From: Promicromonospora umidemergens
GTDB taxonomy: Bacteria; Actinomycetota; Actinomycetes; Actinomycetales; Cellulomonadaceae
Assembly: GCF_024171995.1 (NCBI RefSeq)
Contig: NZ_JAMTCT010000020.1
Coordinates: 51,249-115,248 of the forward strand
DNA length: 64,000 bases
Direction: 5' to 3'
Below the pieces are notes generated by a model. That model saw only the letters and a program-made list of their open reading frames with translations, did no database searches and had not been told where the DNA came from. The first letter of the stretch is position 1; the number at the start of each line of letters is the position of its first letter. Made by a program: the position numbers and the translations under genes. This document shows positions 32,711 to 41,029 of this stretch, one piece after another.

Positions 32711-32767
32711 ATCGAAGAACTTCGATGCGTTGTGTGGGACCGAACATATCCAGAAACTTCGATGCGT
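32711..32767. promoter_or_regulatory. arsR operator region: palindrome plus 13-bp direct repeat
   Basis: ATCGAAGAACTTCGAT (32711-32726) is a palindrome. AACTTCGATGCGT occurs at 32718-32730 and again at 32755-32767, 37 bases apart and ending 14 bases before the arsR ATG. The spacing and position between divergent genes fit ArsR control of both arsR and the flavoprotein gene. Confidence 0.6.
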
Positions 32768-32781
32768 GGCAAGATGGGCGC

Positions 32782-33147
32782 ATGACGACAACCGCACTCG
32801 AGCTCGCACCGGCCGCACCGGCGTCCGGCACCTGCTGCGCCCCGCTCGTGCGGGAGGCAGCCGACCCGGCCGCCGCCGCCGACCTCGCCCGCTCCTTCAA
32901 GGCGCTGGGCGACCCCACCCGGGTTCGGCTGCTCTCGATCGTCGCCGCGCACGACGGCGGTGAGGCCTGTGTGTGCGAACTCACCGAGCCCATCGGCCTG
33001 AGCCAGCCCACCGTGAGCCACCACCTGAAGATCCTGGTCGACGCCGGACTCCTCACTCGGGAGCAGCGCGGCAAGTGGGCCTACTACTCGGTCGTGCCCG
33101 GCTCGCTCGACCGGCTGGGTGCGCTGCTCAGCGAAGCGGCGGGGTAG
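32782..33147 (+). CDS. arsR: ArsR arsenite-responsive repressor
   Basis: A 121-residue winged-helix repressor. The recognition helix is in LSQPTVSHHLKILVDAGLL. Cysteines are at 18 and 19 (GTCCAPL) and at 63 and 65 (EACVCELTEP). An N-terminal Cys pair combined with a Cys in the CVC region is the trivalent arsenic site described for Corynebacterium glutamicum ArsR, so this copy should release DNA on binding As(III). ATG 32782-32784 starts just after the operator repeats. The second wHTH-ArsC fusion follows 47 bases on. Confidence 0.92.
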   Translation: MTTTALELAPAAPASGTCCAPLVREAADPAAAADLARSFKALGDPTRVRLLSIVAAHDGGEACVCELTEPIGLSQPTVSHHLKILVDAGLLTREQRGKWAYYSVVPGSLDRLGALLSEAAG

Positions 33148-33194
33148 CCTCGCTCCTGGCGCTCGGCCACCCCGCCGTCGGCCAAGGAGAACCC

Positions 33195-34262
33195 ATGACA
33201 CCGGACGAGCTGCGCTCCGCGCAAGGACTCACCATGGCGAACCCTGAGCGGTTACGCCTGCTGGCCCGCCTGCTGACGCATCCTGGAGGCGGCTCGACCG
33301 CCAAGGGCCTGGTGCGCCACCCCGCGCTGAACGTCACGCTGAACGTCACGGACGTCGAACACGACCTCGCGGCACTGGTCGCGGTGGGCCTGGTCGCCAC
33401 AGCCGGGCCGGTTGCGGCGGACGAGCGGCTGCCCGACGGGCCGCTCGCCGAGCACCCGTCGGACGCGCCGCTGTACCGGGTGTCGTCGCGAGGCATCGCG
33501 CGGTTCGGCTCGGCCGCCCTCGCGGTGCCCCGCTACCCGGGCGAAGCCCCGCTCGACGTGCGCGACCACGAGGCGCTGCTCGCCCGGCTGACCGAGACCC
33601 TCTCCGCCGGGTTCGCCACGAACGCGGGCACCGGCACGGTGGATCGCCTCGTGCGCGAGTGCTATTCGTCGCTGAGCGAGCAGATCGGGTCGTACGCGCA
33701 CCTGCCCGCTCTCACCGCCTGGCTCGCGACCGACCGCCTCGCCGCGATGACCGAGGTGACGTACGGCTCCGCGCGCGACGTGCTGTTCGTCTGCGTCCAC
33801 AACACCGGCCGCTCCCAGATCGCCGCGGCGGTCACGCGACGCCTCGCGGGCGACCGCGTCCGGGTGCGCACCGCGGGTACCAGGCCGGTGTCCGAACCCG
33901 ACCCTCTGACCGAGACCGTCCTGGCCCGCCGTGGCCTCGACGGGCTCATCGAGTTCCCCCGCGAGCTCACGGACGACATAGTGCGCGCGTCCGGCGTGAT
34001 CGTGACGATGGGCTGCGGTGACTCGTGTCCCGTCTACCCGGGGCGCCGCTACCTCGACTGGCCGCTCGACGACCCGGCGGGCCGCCCGATCGAGGAGGTC
34101 GAGCGGATCGTCGACGACATCACCGCCCGGGTGCGGGCCCTGCTCGCTGAGCTGGATGCCGCGGAGGAGCCGCCGAGCCTGGTCGAGGCCGGAGCGTCCG
34201 AGAGCTCCCCGGCCTGGCTGCCGCACCGGACCAGGCAAAGATATTCACAGGGTTGTGGATAA
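33195..34262 (+). CDS. arsC: wHTH-like domain fused to three-helix domain and arsenate reductase (second copy)
   Basis: A 355-residue protein laid out like the fusion at 26849. An N-terminal winged-helix-like domain spans about residues 15-105 (ANPERLRLLARLLTH; VEHDLAALVAVGLV), but the recognition helix is degenerate: ALNVTLNVTDVEHDL replaces the usual SQPTVSHHL. It has no cysteine. The helical domain covers about 120-185. The reductase domain follows, with CX5R at Cys200-Arg206 (VCVHNTGRSQIAAA) and TMGCGDSCPVYPGRRYLDW, where the conserved GDAC is GDSC. A 28-residue tail is extra. AAGGAGA supports ATG 33195. The DNA-binding function is doubtful; reduction of arsenate is likely. Confidence 0.82.
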   Translation: MTPDELRSAQGLTMANPERLRLLARLLTHPGGGSTAKGLVRHPALNVTLNVTDVEHDLAALVAVGLVATAGPVAADERLPDGPLAEHPSDAPLYRVSSRGIARFGSAALAVPRYPGEAPLDVRDHEALLARLTETLSAGFATNAGTGTVDRLVRECYSSLSEQIGSYAHLPALTAWLATDRLAAMTEVTYGSARDVLFVCVHNTGRSQIAAAVTRRLAGDRVRVRTAGTRPVSEPDPLTETVLARRGLDGLIEFPRELTDDIVRASGVIVTMGCGDSCPVYPGRRYLDWPLDDPAGRPIEEVERIVDDITARVRALLAELDAAEEPPSLVEAGASESSPAWLPHRTRQRYSQGCG

Positions 34263-34275
34263 CTGCTGTGCATAA
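34240..34275. promoter_or_regulatory. Cluster of DnaA boxes
   Basis: TTGTGGATAA at 34252-34261 is the exact complement of the DnaA box TTATCCACAA. TGTGCATAA at 34267-34275 is the complement of TTATGCACA, another accepted box. ATATTCACA at 34240-34248 is one base from TTATTCACA. Three sites in 36 bases, in such GC-rich DNA, are unlikely by chance. The cluster overlaps the 3' end of the second ArsC fusion gene. No dnaA or dnaN gene is near. Confidence 0.55.
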
Positions 34276-34369
34276 CCGGGCGGCAACCGTCCGGTGGGGA
34301 GTGTCAGTGGCTCGGTGCAAGGTGGTACTACGCGCATTCTTCGTTCCACGCCTCATGAAGGGCTGAGCC

Positions 34370-35122
34370 ATGACCGAACCATCTTCCGTCGGCCCCGCAG
34401 CCGCACGGTCCGCCTCCGGCGGAGTAGGCACCGTGCACTCCGTGGTCCTCGACGTCCCTGACCTCACCGCCGAGGCGGACTTCTGGACGGCCCTGACGGA
34501 CGGCACCGTGGCCAAGAGGGACGACGACTGGATCACCGTCGTGACCCCCGACCGGTGGGGTATCGCGTTCCAGCTCGCGCCCGACCTCGTGCCGCCGCAG
34601 TGGCCAGGGCAGGAGCACCCGCAGCAGGCGCACCTCGATCTCTACGTCCCGGACCTGGCAGCGGCGAGCACCCGGGCGGTGGAGCTCGGGGCCACCGTGC
34701 TGCGGGAGGGGGAGCAGTGGATCACGCTCGCCGACCCTGCCGGGCACCCCTTCGACGTGTGCCTCGACGAGAAGGCGGACGGCGTCAGCGTCATGGGCGC
34801 CACCTTCGACTGCGCTGACGCGTCAGCGCTCGCGCGGTTCTGGTCGGGCGTGATGGGTGAGCCGGTGACCTATGACGCCGACGGCGTCGCCATGCTCGGC
34901 GGCTCCCGGCCGCTGCTCTTTCAGACCGTCGAGCGGTACAACCCGCCGCGGTGGCCGGATCCCGCGTACCCGCAGCAGCTCCACCTGGACATCGAGGTGC
35001 CCGACCTCGATGCCGGCGAGGCGGCGGTCCTCGCGCAGGGCGCTACGCGCCTGCCTGGTCAGGGCGACGACTTCCGGGTGTTCGCGGACCCGGCGGGCCA
35101 TCCCTTCTGCCTGGTGCGCTGA
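34370..35122 (+). CDS. VOC family protein with two glyoxalase-like domains
   Basis: A 250-residue protein with two tandem vicinal-oxygen-chelate domains, about residues 18-130 and 132-250. Each ends with a DPAGHPF motif (TLADPAGHPFDVCL and VFADPAGHPFCLV). HPQQAHLDLYVPDL and YPQQLHLDIEVPDL hold the metal-ligand histidine in the two halves. Such proteins act in resistance to antibiotics, as isomerases or as dioxygenases; here no substrate can be named. The ATG at 34370-34372 lies 108 bases after the ars fusion and 95 bases after the DnaA boxes. Confidence 0.85.
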   Translation: MTEPSSVGPAAARSASGGVGTVHSVVLDVPDLTAEADFWTALTDGTVAKRDDDWITVVTPDRWGIAFQLAPDLVPPQWPGQEHPQQAHLDLYVPDLAAASTRAVELGATVLREGEQWITLADPAGHPFDVCLDEKADGVSVMGATFDCADASALARFWSGVMGEPVTYDADGVAMLGGSRPLLFQTVERYNPPRWPDPAYPQQLHLDIEVPDLDAGEAAVLAQGATRLPGQGDDFRVFADPAGHPFCLVR

Positions 35123-35130
35123 GCTCCGGT

Positions 35131-35787
35131 TCAGGGGCGCTCGAGGGCCGGGTGGTCCGGGTGGTCGACCCGGACCACCAGGTCCGGCATGCCCTCGATC
35201 TCCCGGGCGTACTGCTCGTAGGCGGGGACGGCCCACGTCTCGTCAGGCGGCGTCCGGCGGTGGATCGTCGCCGGTCTGAGCGCGAGGTGCACGGCGATGT
35301 CGACGGCGAGTCCCCTGCCGATGCTGAGCGTGCCGTCGAGCACGACGACGGTGCCCGGCGCGGCGTCCAGGTAGCCGGCCCGCGTGGCGCGGTCGGTGTC
35401 GGGATCGCGCAGGCTAGGTAGGTACTCCCGCCGGTCGACGACGCGCGTCAGCACCTCGCGGTTCAACGATCCGACGTCGATCCAGTCGTCGAGCAGGCTG
35501 TCCGGGTCCTCGCGGCCGCGTTCGAGCCGCAGGGACCGTGGGCGGAGGAAGTCGCTGACGCTCACGCGTGCCGCAGGCCGGCCGGCGGCTTCGAACGGTA
35601 CGACGAGGGCGTCGGCGAGCCGCTCGGGGTAGGTGGACGGGTGCCCGTCGACGAGCAGCCGCACCGGCTCACCGTTCTGCCGTGCTCCGGTCGCCGTCTC
35701 GGTCAGAAGCTCCGCGCGGGCGAGGACGAGCCCGGCGACCCGCTCGACGAGGAGCGCCGCGCTGACCGGTTCTATGCGTGTGCTCAT
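35131..35787 (-). CDS. Uridine-kinase-like protein lacking the P-loop
   Basis: A 218-residue protein related to the actinobacterial uridine kinase family. It keeps DFLRPRSLRLERGREDPDSL (the segment after strand 2), DPDTDRATRAGYLDAAPGTV and VVLDGTLSIGRG. In active relatives the first strand is followed by GxxGxGKT/S. Here the same place reads VRLLVDGHPSTYPERLADAL (residues 42-61), so the glycines and the lysine of the Walker A motif are gone. ATP binding in the usual way is not expected. The frame is intact, so it is a candidate pseudokinase and not a decayed gene. It converges with the VOC gene with eight bases between stops. Confidence 0.7.
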   Translation of the reverse strand: MSTRIEPVSAALLVERVAGLVLARAELLTETATGARQNGEPVRLLVDGHPSTYPERLADALVVPFEAAGRPAARVSVSDFLRPRSLRLERGREDPDSLLDDWIDVGSLNREVLTRVVDRREYLPSLRDPDTDRATRAGYLDAAPGTVVVLDGTLSIGRGLAVDIAVHLALRPATIHRRTPPDETWAVPAYEQYAREIEGMPDLVVRVDHPDHPALERP

Positions 35788-35976
35788 CGTGGAACGACTC
35801 TATGGCGTGAGCCCGGTTCGACGGCAGCACAACCGAACGAGCGCGACCACAGGGCCCCGTTCTGGCCCTTCGTCCACAGGTCGCAGATCGCCCGCCCCGC
35901 AGCTGCCTCCGGCCGGTCCAGGATCGTGACGAGCACGAGCGCCCCCACGATCACCCGCCGTCCGGAAGCAGGACAC

Positions 35977-36618
35977 ATGCCACGAACGCCCAGAGGCCAG
36001 CGAGCACCGGTCATCAACCTGGCCTCGCGCCGTCGGGAACGCGACCAGCGCCAGGCCGCCACTGCCGCCACTGCCGCCACCATTCGGGAAGACGCACCCG
36101 GCTGGCTGCTGCGCTCCCCCGCGTACCGGGTAGTGGACAACCTCGCGCCCTGGGCCGGCCTCGCCGACGGCGGCAGCTTCGCCGCGCTGCTGGGTGATCC
36201 GATCGACGCGCACCTGATCCGCACGACGTTCCCGCCGCATGCCCTGGCGCGCAGCTTCTGCGGTGGGCCGACACTCGAACAGGTCGCGCACGCCATCACC
36301 CGAGAACCACGGAAGATCAAGGCACGCGTGTGGGTCGGCGGCTACGGGACACCGGACGAGGGCATCAGCGTCGTCGCGGTCTACGTGCGGTTCGAGAGCG
36401 GCCCCGCCGACGCCGACGCTCGCGCCGGGCAGCATCCGGCGCTCTGGGCCTGGGTGACCACCCGGCTCGGGCACGACGGTGCCGCACCGTGCTGGCCGGA
36501 GCCCGACGAGATCGCGGCGGACCGCATGGACGTCCGCGAGCCAGGAAGCTGGTGGCGCCTGCGGTGGGGCCCTTCACGTGCTGCCAGGTCATCCACCGCT
36601 CTCAGCGATTTCCGATGA
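35977..36618 (+). CDS. Hypothetical protein, 213 residues
   Basis: I do not recognise the family. The first 45 residues are basic and Ala-rich and look disordered (ASRRRERDQRQ). The rest looks globular: GWLLRSPAYRVVDNLAPWAG, then LEQVAHAITREPRKIKARVW and VAVYVRFESG. It is soluble, with no signal peptide and a Trp-rich C-terminus (GSWWRLRWG). GGAAGCAGG upstream supports ATG 35977-35979. Its stop overlaps the start of the Tricorn gene (ATGA at 36615-36618), which suggests joint translation and perhaps a linked role. Confidence 0.6.
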   Translation: MPRTPRGQRAPVINLASRRRERDQRQAATAATAATIREDAPGWLLRSPAYRVVDNLAPWAGLADGGSFAALLGDPIDAHLIRTTFPPHALARSFCGGPTLEQVAHAITREPRKIKARVWVGGYGTPDEGISVVAVYVRFESGPADADARAGQHPALWAWVTTRLGHDGAAPCWPEPDEIAADRMDVREPGSWWRLRWGPSRAARSSTALSDFR

Positions 36619-39600
36619 CGGGTGTCAGACCGCGCGAGTACGTTGAACCGGTGACCCAGCCATATCTCCGGTTCCCCCACATCCACGGCGACCAGGTTGC
36701 GTTCGTGGCCGACGACGACGTCTGGCTCGCCCCGGTATCCGGCGGCCGCGCGTGGCGCCTGACCAACGATCACGCTCCAGCCACCACGCCCCGCTTCTCC
36801 CCCGACGGCACGCGTCTCGCCTACGTGTCGCACAAGGACGGCCATCCCGAGGCCTACGTGGTCGAGCTGGCCGACGGCGCGACGCGGCGTCTCACCTGGT
36901 TCGGCGGCACCACGACCATGGTGCTCGGCTGGGCGGACGCCGACCGTGTCCTCGTCTCGTCCAACAGCGGTGCGCACGAGCGGTCGCTGACCGTGGTGCG
37001 CACGGTAGGTCTCGACGGCGCCGTCGAGACGCCGCGCTACGGAACCTCCTGGGGCGTGGCCGAGCACCAGGGACCTGAAGGTGCCCGCACGACGGCTCTC
37101 GTCTCGGCGGGCTACCGCACCCCCGCGTACTGGAAGCGGTACCGCGGTGGCACGGCCTCGGTGCTCTGGCTCGACCGTGGCACGGGCGACTGGCAGCGCC
37201 CCCTGCCCGACGACGAGGCCGGGATCTACGACCCGCTCTGGATCGGCGACGCGCTGGTGTTCACGTCCGACCGCGGGGCGACCTTCCCTGACCACGCCGA
37301 CGAGCAGGCGAACCTGTGGGTGCTCGACGGCCTCGCGACCGCATCCCAGGCCCCCGAGCCCCGGCAGCTCACCACCCAGTCCGAGGCCGATGGCTACGTC
37401 CGCGACGCGACCTCCGACGGCTCGCGCATCGTCTGGCACAGCCGCGGCGACCTCTGGCTGCTCGACAGCCTTGGCGGCACCCCGCGCCGCATCGACGTCG
37501 CGCTCACGGGCGCGCTGCCCCAGCCGTACTCGGCCGACCCCGACTCGACCCCGGCCGGTATCGACGGCCTGGCCGTCGACAGGACCGGCGACGCGAGCGT
37601 CGTCGGCTGGCTCGGCACCGCGTACTGGGTGACCCACCGCGCGGGGCCGGCCCGGGCGCTCGTCGCCGACCCGTCGGTCCGCGTGCGCGAGCCCGTCCTG
37701 CTCGGCGACACGGGACGTGCCGTCGTCGTGACGGACGCACCGCGCGACACTCCGCAGGGCGAGAGCAGGGAGGACGCGCTCGAGATCCACGCTCTGCCCG
37801 GCGCCACCGACGACAGCGGCACCGCGGACACCGAGCCGCAGCGCCTCGCGGGTGGCGAGCTGGGCCGCGTGCTGCACCTCGCCGCGAGCCCGGCGGGCGA
37901 TGCGGTGGCGGCCATCTCGCACGACGGCCGGATCAGCCTGGTCGCCCTACCTGCCGACGGGGCCGCGACCGACACCGGCACCGGCGAGAGCACGAACAAC
38001 ACCGCCGGCGCAGTCGCACCGGGCACCGTCACCCTGCTGGGCCGGTCCGGGAACGGAGAGGCGGAGTCGCCGACGTTCTCCCCGGACGGGCGGTACCTGG
38101 CCTGGTCGAGCCCCACGGGCAGCGAGGGTGGACACCACCAGATCCTCGTGGCGGACCTGCAGGCCGAGAAGCCGACGGCGACCGCGCTGACGTCCGGCCG
38201 GTTCCACGACTTCTCACCGGCGTTCAGCGATGACGGCAAGTACCTCGTGTTCCTGTCGGACCGCACGTTCGACCCGTCCTACGACTCCCACGAGTTCGCC
38301 CTGTCGTTCAGCGCCGCCACCCGGCCGTGGCTCATCCCGCTGTCCGCGACCGAGCCGGCGCCGTTCGGCCCGAGCGCCGACGGCTGGCGCCTGGGCAAGC
38401 CGGACGACAAGCCGGACGACAAGGCGCACGGCAAGGACGACAGCAAGGCCGGCGACGACGCGAGCGGCACGGCCGAGAGCGAGACGAGCGCCGAGGCAGG
38501 CGACAAGCAGCAGAAGCGCGACGACGCTTCGCCCGACATCGACTTCGACGGCGCCGAGGAGCGTGTGGTGCCGTTCCCGGTCACGTCAGGCCGGTACCGG
38601 CGCCTGCTCACCGCCAAGGGCGGTGTGCTCTGGGTGCACGAGACCGACGACGCAGGCGTGCTCGGCTCACGGCACGCCGGCACTGCGACCGACCCCGCAT
38701 CCAACGTGCTGCAGTTCTGGTCGTTCGAAGCACGCAAGGCCACGGACATCGCTGACAAGGTGCACACCTATGCGGTGTCGGGCGATCGCGAGCGCGTGGT
38801 GATCCGGTACGGCTTCGGCCTCGGCACCCAGTCGGCGACGAGCAAGCCGGGCGACGACGACCCCAGCGCGTTCGACATCGACCTGTCCCGCATCCGCTAC
38901 GAGGTGGACCCACGCGTCCAGTGGCACCAGATGTTCGACGAGAACGCCCGCATCATGCGCGACCACTACTGGCGCGCGGACATGAACGGAGTCGACTGGG
39001 ACGGCGTGGTGGCGCGCTGGCGTCCGCTGGTCGACCGGGTGGCCACCCACGACGATCTCGAGGACGTGCTCTGGGAGACGGTCGCCGAGCTCAACACGTC
39101 GCACGCGTACGTCCGCGGGCCGGACGCACCGGGCGACACGTCCCGCAGGCTCGGCCTGCTCGGCGCCGACCTCGCCCGAACCGCCGACGGCTGGCGGATC
39201 GAGCGGGTGCTGCCGAGCGAGTCGTCAGACCCCGGAGCCCGGTCGCCGCTGCGCGCAGCGGGAGTCGATGCGCGGCCCGGCGACCTGATCGTCGCGGTGG
39301 ACGGGCGGCCGGTGCACCCGGTGGCCGGTCCGGCGGCAAGCCTGGTCGGCGCCGCCGAGATACCCGTCGAGCTCACGCTGCGGCGCCCCGCTGGCACGAC
39401 GGAGGACGGTGGGCCGGGCAGCACGGACCGCCGCGTCGTCGTCGTGCCGCTCGCGAGCGAGTCCGACCTGCGCTATCAGGACTGGGTGCGGTCGCGCCGG
39501 GAGTACGTCGCCGAGAAGTCGGGCGGCCGGCTGGGCTACGTGCACGTCCCGGACATGATGAGCACCGGGTGGGCGCAGCTGCACCGCGACCTGCGGCTCG

Positions 39601-40139
39601 CCACCGACTGCGAGGGCATCCTCGTGGACGTGCGGTTCAACGGCGGCGGGCACACGTCGCAGCTCGTGATCGCGCGCCTCGCCGCACGCGTCGTCGGCTG
39701 GGGGCTGAACCGGCACTACGACCGGCCAAGCACCTACCCGGAACGCGCCCCGCGTGGGCCGGTGGTGCTGGTCACCAACGAGTACGCCGGGTCAGACGGC
39801 GACATCGTGAACGCGGCAGCACAGGCGCTCGGCGTCGGCCCCGTGGTCGGGGTGCGGACGTGGGGCGGCGTGGTCGGTATCGACGGCCGCTTCAGCCTCG
39901 TGGACGGCACCGGGATCACCCAGCCGCGGTACGCGTTCTGGCTCGACGGCACGGGCTTCGACGTGGAGAACCACGGCGTCGACCCCGACATCGAGGTGCG
40001 GCACACGCCGGCGGACTACTTCTCCGACGTCGACCCACAGCTCGAGGCCGGCATGGCCGAGGCGTTCCGGCGGCTCGCAGAGCGGCCCGCGGCAGTGCCG
40101 CCGGCGCTCCCGGAGCCGAGGGTGCGCCGTCGGCAGTAG
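36615..40139 (+). CDS. Tricorn-type protease
   Basis: A 1174-residue cytoplasmic peptidase. About residues 13-640 form beta-propeller repeats of the WD40/PD40 kind (PRFSPDGTRLAYVSHKDG; PTFSPDGRYLAWSSP). A PDZ domain lies at about 855-955 and the S41-like catalytic core follows. The Ser-His pair of Tricorn is seen in ELNTSHAYVRG (His830), and the nucleophile in NEYAGSDGDIV (Ser1060). Tricorn degrades peptides released by the proteasome to di- and tripeptides. About 50 residues rich in Asp, Lys and Glu (bases 38396-38545) are inserted between propeller and core, as DKPDDK repeats. ATG 36615 overlaps the previous stop; GTG 36651 is the alternative start. Confidence 0.9.
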   Translation: MTGVRPREYVEPVTQPYLRFPHIHGDQVAFVADDDVWLAPVSGGRAWRLTNDHAPATTPRFSPDGTRLAYVSHKDGHPEAYVVELADGATRRLTWFGGTTTMVLGWADADRVLVSSNSGAHERSLTVVRTVGLDGAVETPRYGTSWGVAEHQGPEGARTTALVSAGYRTPAYWKRYRGGTASVLWLDRGTGDWQRPLPDDEAGIYDPLWIGDALVFTSDRGATFPDHADEQANLWVLDGLATASQAPEPRQLTTQSEADGYVRDATSDGSRIVWHSRGDLWLLDSLGGTPRRIDVALTGALPQPYSADPDSTPAGIDGLAVDRTGDASVVGWLGTAYWVTHRAGPARALVADPSVRVREPVLLGDTGRAVVVTDAPRDTPQGESREDALEIHALPGATDDSGTADTEPQRLAGGELGRVLHLAASPAGDAVAAISHDGRISLVALPADGAATDTGTGESTNNTAGAVAPGTVTLLGRSGNGEAESPTFSPDGRYLAWSSPTGSEGGHHQILVADLQAEKPTATALTSGRFHDFSPAFSDDGKYLVFLSDRTFDPSYDSHEFALSFSAATRPWLIPLSATEPAPFGPSADGWRLGKPDDKPDDKAHGKDDSKAGDDASGTAESETSAEAGDKQQKRDDASPDIDFDGAEERVVPFPVTSGRYRRLLTAKGGVLWVHETDDAGVLGSRHAGTATDPASNVLQFWSFEARKATDIADKVHTYAVSGDRERVVIRYGFGLGTQSATSKPGDDDPSAFDIDLSRIRYEVDPRVQWHQMFDENARIMRDHYWRADMNGVDWDGVVARWRPLVDRVATHDDLEDVLWETVAELNTSHAYVRGPDAPGDTSRRLGLLGADLARTADGWRIERVLPSESSDPGARSPLRAAGVDARPGDLIVAVDGRPVHPVAGPAASLVGAAEIPVELTLRRPAGTTEDGGPGSTDRRVVVVPLASESDLRYQDWVRSRREYVAEKSGGRLGYVHVPDMMSTGWAQLHRDLRLATDCEGILVDVRFNGGGHTSQLVIARLAARVVGWGLNRHYDRPSTYPERAPRGPVVLVTNEYAGSDGDIVNAAAQALGVGPVVGVRTWGGVVGIDGRFSLVDGTGITQPRYAFWLDGTGFDVENHGVDPDIEVRHTPADYFSDVDPQLEAGMAEAFRRLAERPAAVPPALPEPRVRRRQ

Positions 40140-40156
40140 CCGCACCGGGGGTCCCG

Positions 40157-40954
40157 TCAGCCCCGCGTGGCCTGCACGAAGGTGAGCGGTCCGAAGCGGT
40201 GCTCCACACGCTCCACCTCGCGGGCGTCGGTGAACCCGGCGTCCGCGAGGAGGTGCACCAGGCTGCCGTCCGGGTTGGGGGCGGTGTGCGGGTCGCCGAC
40301 CGCGGCGGACCGGTCATGGCCCGCATGACCTTGTCCGGGGAGGCCATGACCACGCTGGCCACGCGCGCCGTGCCCACGCGCGCCGTGCCCACCAGCGCCA
40401 TGCCCACCCGCGGCATGACCACCCGCGCCATGCCCACGCTTGCCGTGCCCGTCCGAGTCCGCGAAGTCCACGATCGTCACCTGGCCGCCCGGACGGAGCA
40501 CACGGAAGGCCTCGTGCCCGAAGCGGATCCGGTCCTCCTCGGGCATGTGGTGCAGCGCGAGTGCGGACACGACGTGGTCGACCGACTCGTCGCCGACCGG
40601 GAGCCTGTCGGCAAAGCCCTGGACGAGCGTGAGCGGGACCCTGCGCCGGGATGCCTTGCGGGCAGCGGTCCGCAGCGCACTGCCGTCGGGGTCGAGGCCG
40701 GTAGTGATCGCGGCCGGCTGCGCACGCAGCACGGCGAGCGACAGGTTCGCGGTGCCGCAGCCGACGTCGAGCACCGACTCGCCGGGGGCGACCGCCGCGA
40801 GCGCCGCCACCCGGTCGTGCAGGGCGCGCACTCCGGCGAGGAGCGAGTACAGGTCGTAGATCGGGAGGAGCCAGGATCTGTTCATCCCCGGCAGGAACTC
40901 ACGGTCACGTTCCTCGGGGGTGCGCTGGTCGAGGATCTGCACGGTCGTGTCCAT
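40157..40954 (-). CDS. Class I SAM methyltransferase with a His/Gly-rich insertion
   Basis: A 265-residue methyltransferase. Motif I is VLDVGCGTANLSLAVL (about residues 61-76), motif II GLDPDGSAL, and motif IV VVSALALHHMPEEDR; this is the UbiE/COQ5-like pattern. After the strand GGQVTIVDFADSDG, residues 169-213 are an insertion of GHG and GGH units with about a dozen histidines. The fold then resumes with SLVHLLADAGFTDAREV. His-Gly repeats can bind Zn, Ni, Co or Cu. GGAAGGCGG supports ATG 40952-40954. It is divergent from an AraC regulator and 17 bases from the convergent Tricorn gene. The methyl acceptor is unknown. Confidence 0.82.
   Translation of the reverse strand: MDTTVQILDQRTPEERDREFLPGMNRSWLLPIYDLYSLLAGVRALHDRVAALAAVAPGESVLDVGCGTANLSLAVLRAQPAAITTGLDPDGSALRTAARKASRRRVPLTLVQGFADRLPVGDESVDHVVSALALHHMPEEDRIRFGHEAFRVLRPGGQVTIVDFADSDGHGKRGHGAGGHAAGGHGAGGHGARGHGARGQRGHGLPGQGHAGHDRSAAVGDPHTAPNPDGSLVHLLADAGFTDAREVERVEHRFGPLTFVQATRG
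40316..40450 (-). repeat. Degenerate 12-18 bp repeats coding the His/Gly insertion
   Basis: Short tandem units encoding GHGAGGH, GHGARGH and variants fill residues 169-213 of the methyltransferase. Units are in frame, multiples of three, and similar enough to suggest expansion by slippage. Confidence 0.7.
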
Positions 40955-41029
40955 CCGTCCGCCTTCCGTCCGGTGATGCGGGGTGGTCTCGCGGCCCGCT
41001 GCGCAGGTCTCGCTACCTACCAGCATCAG

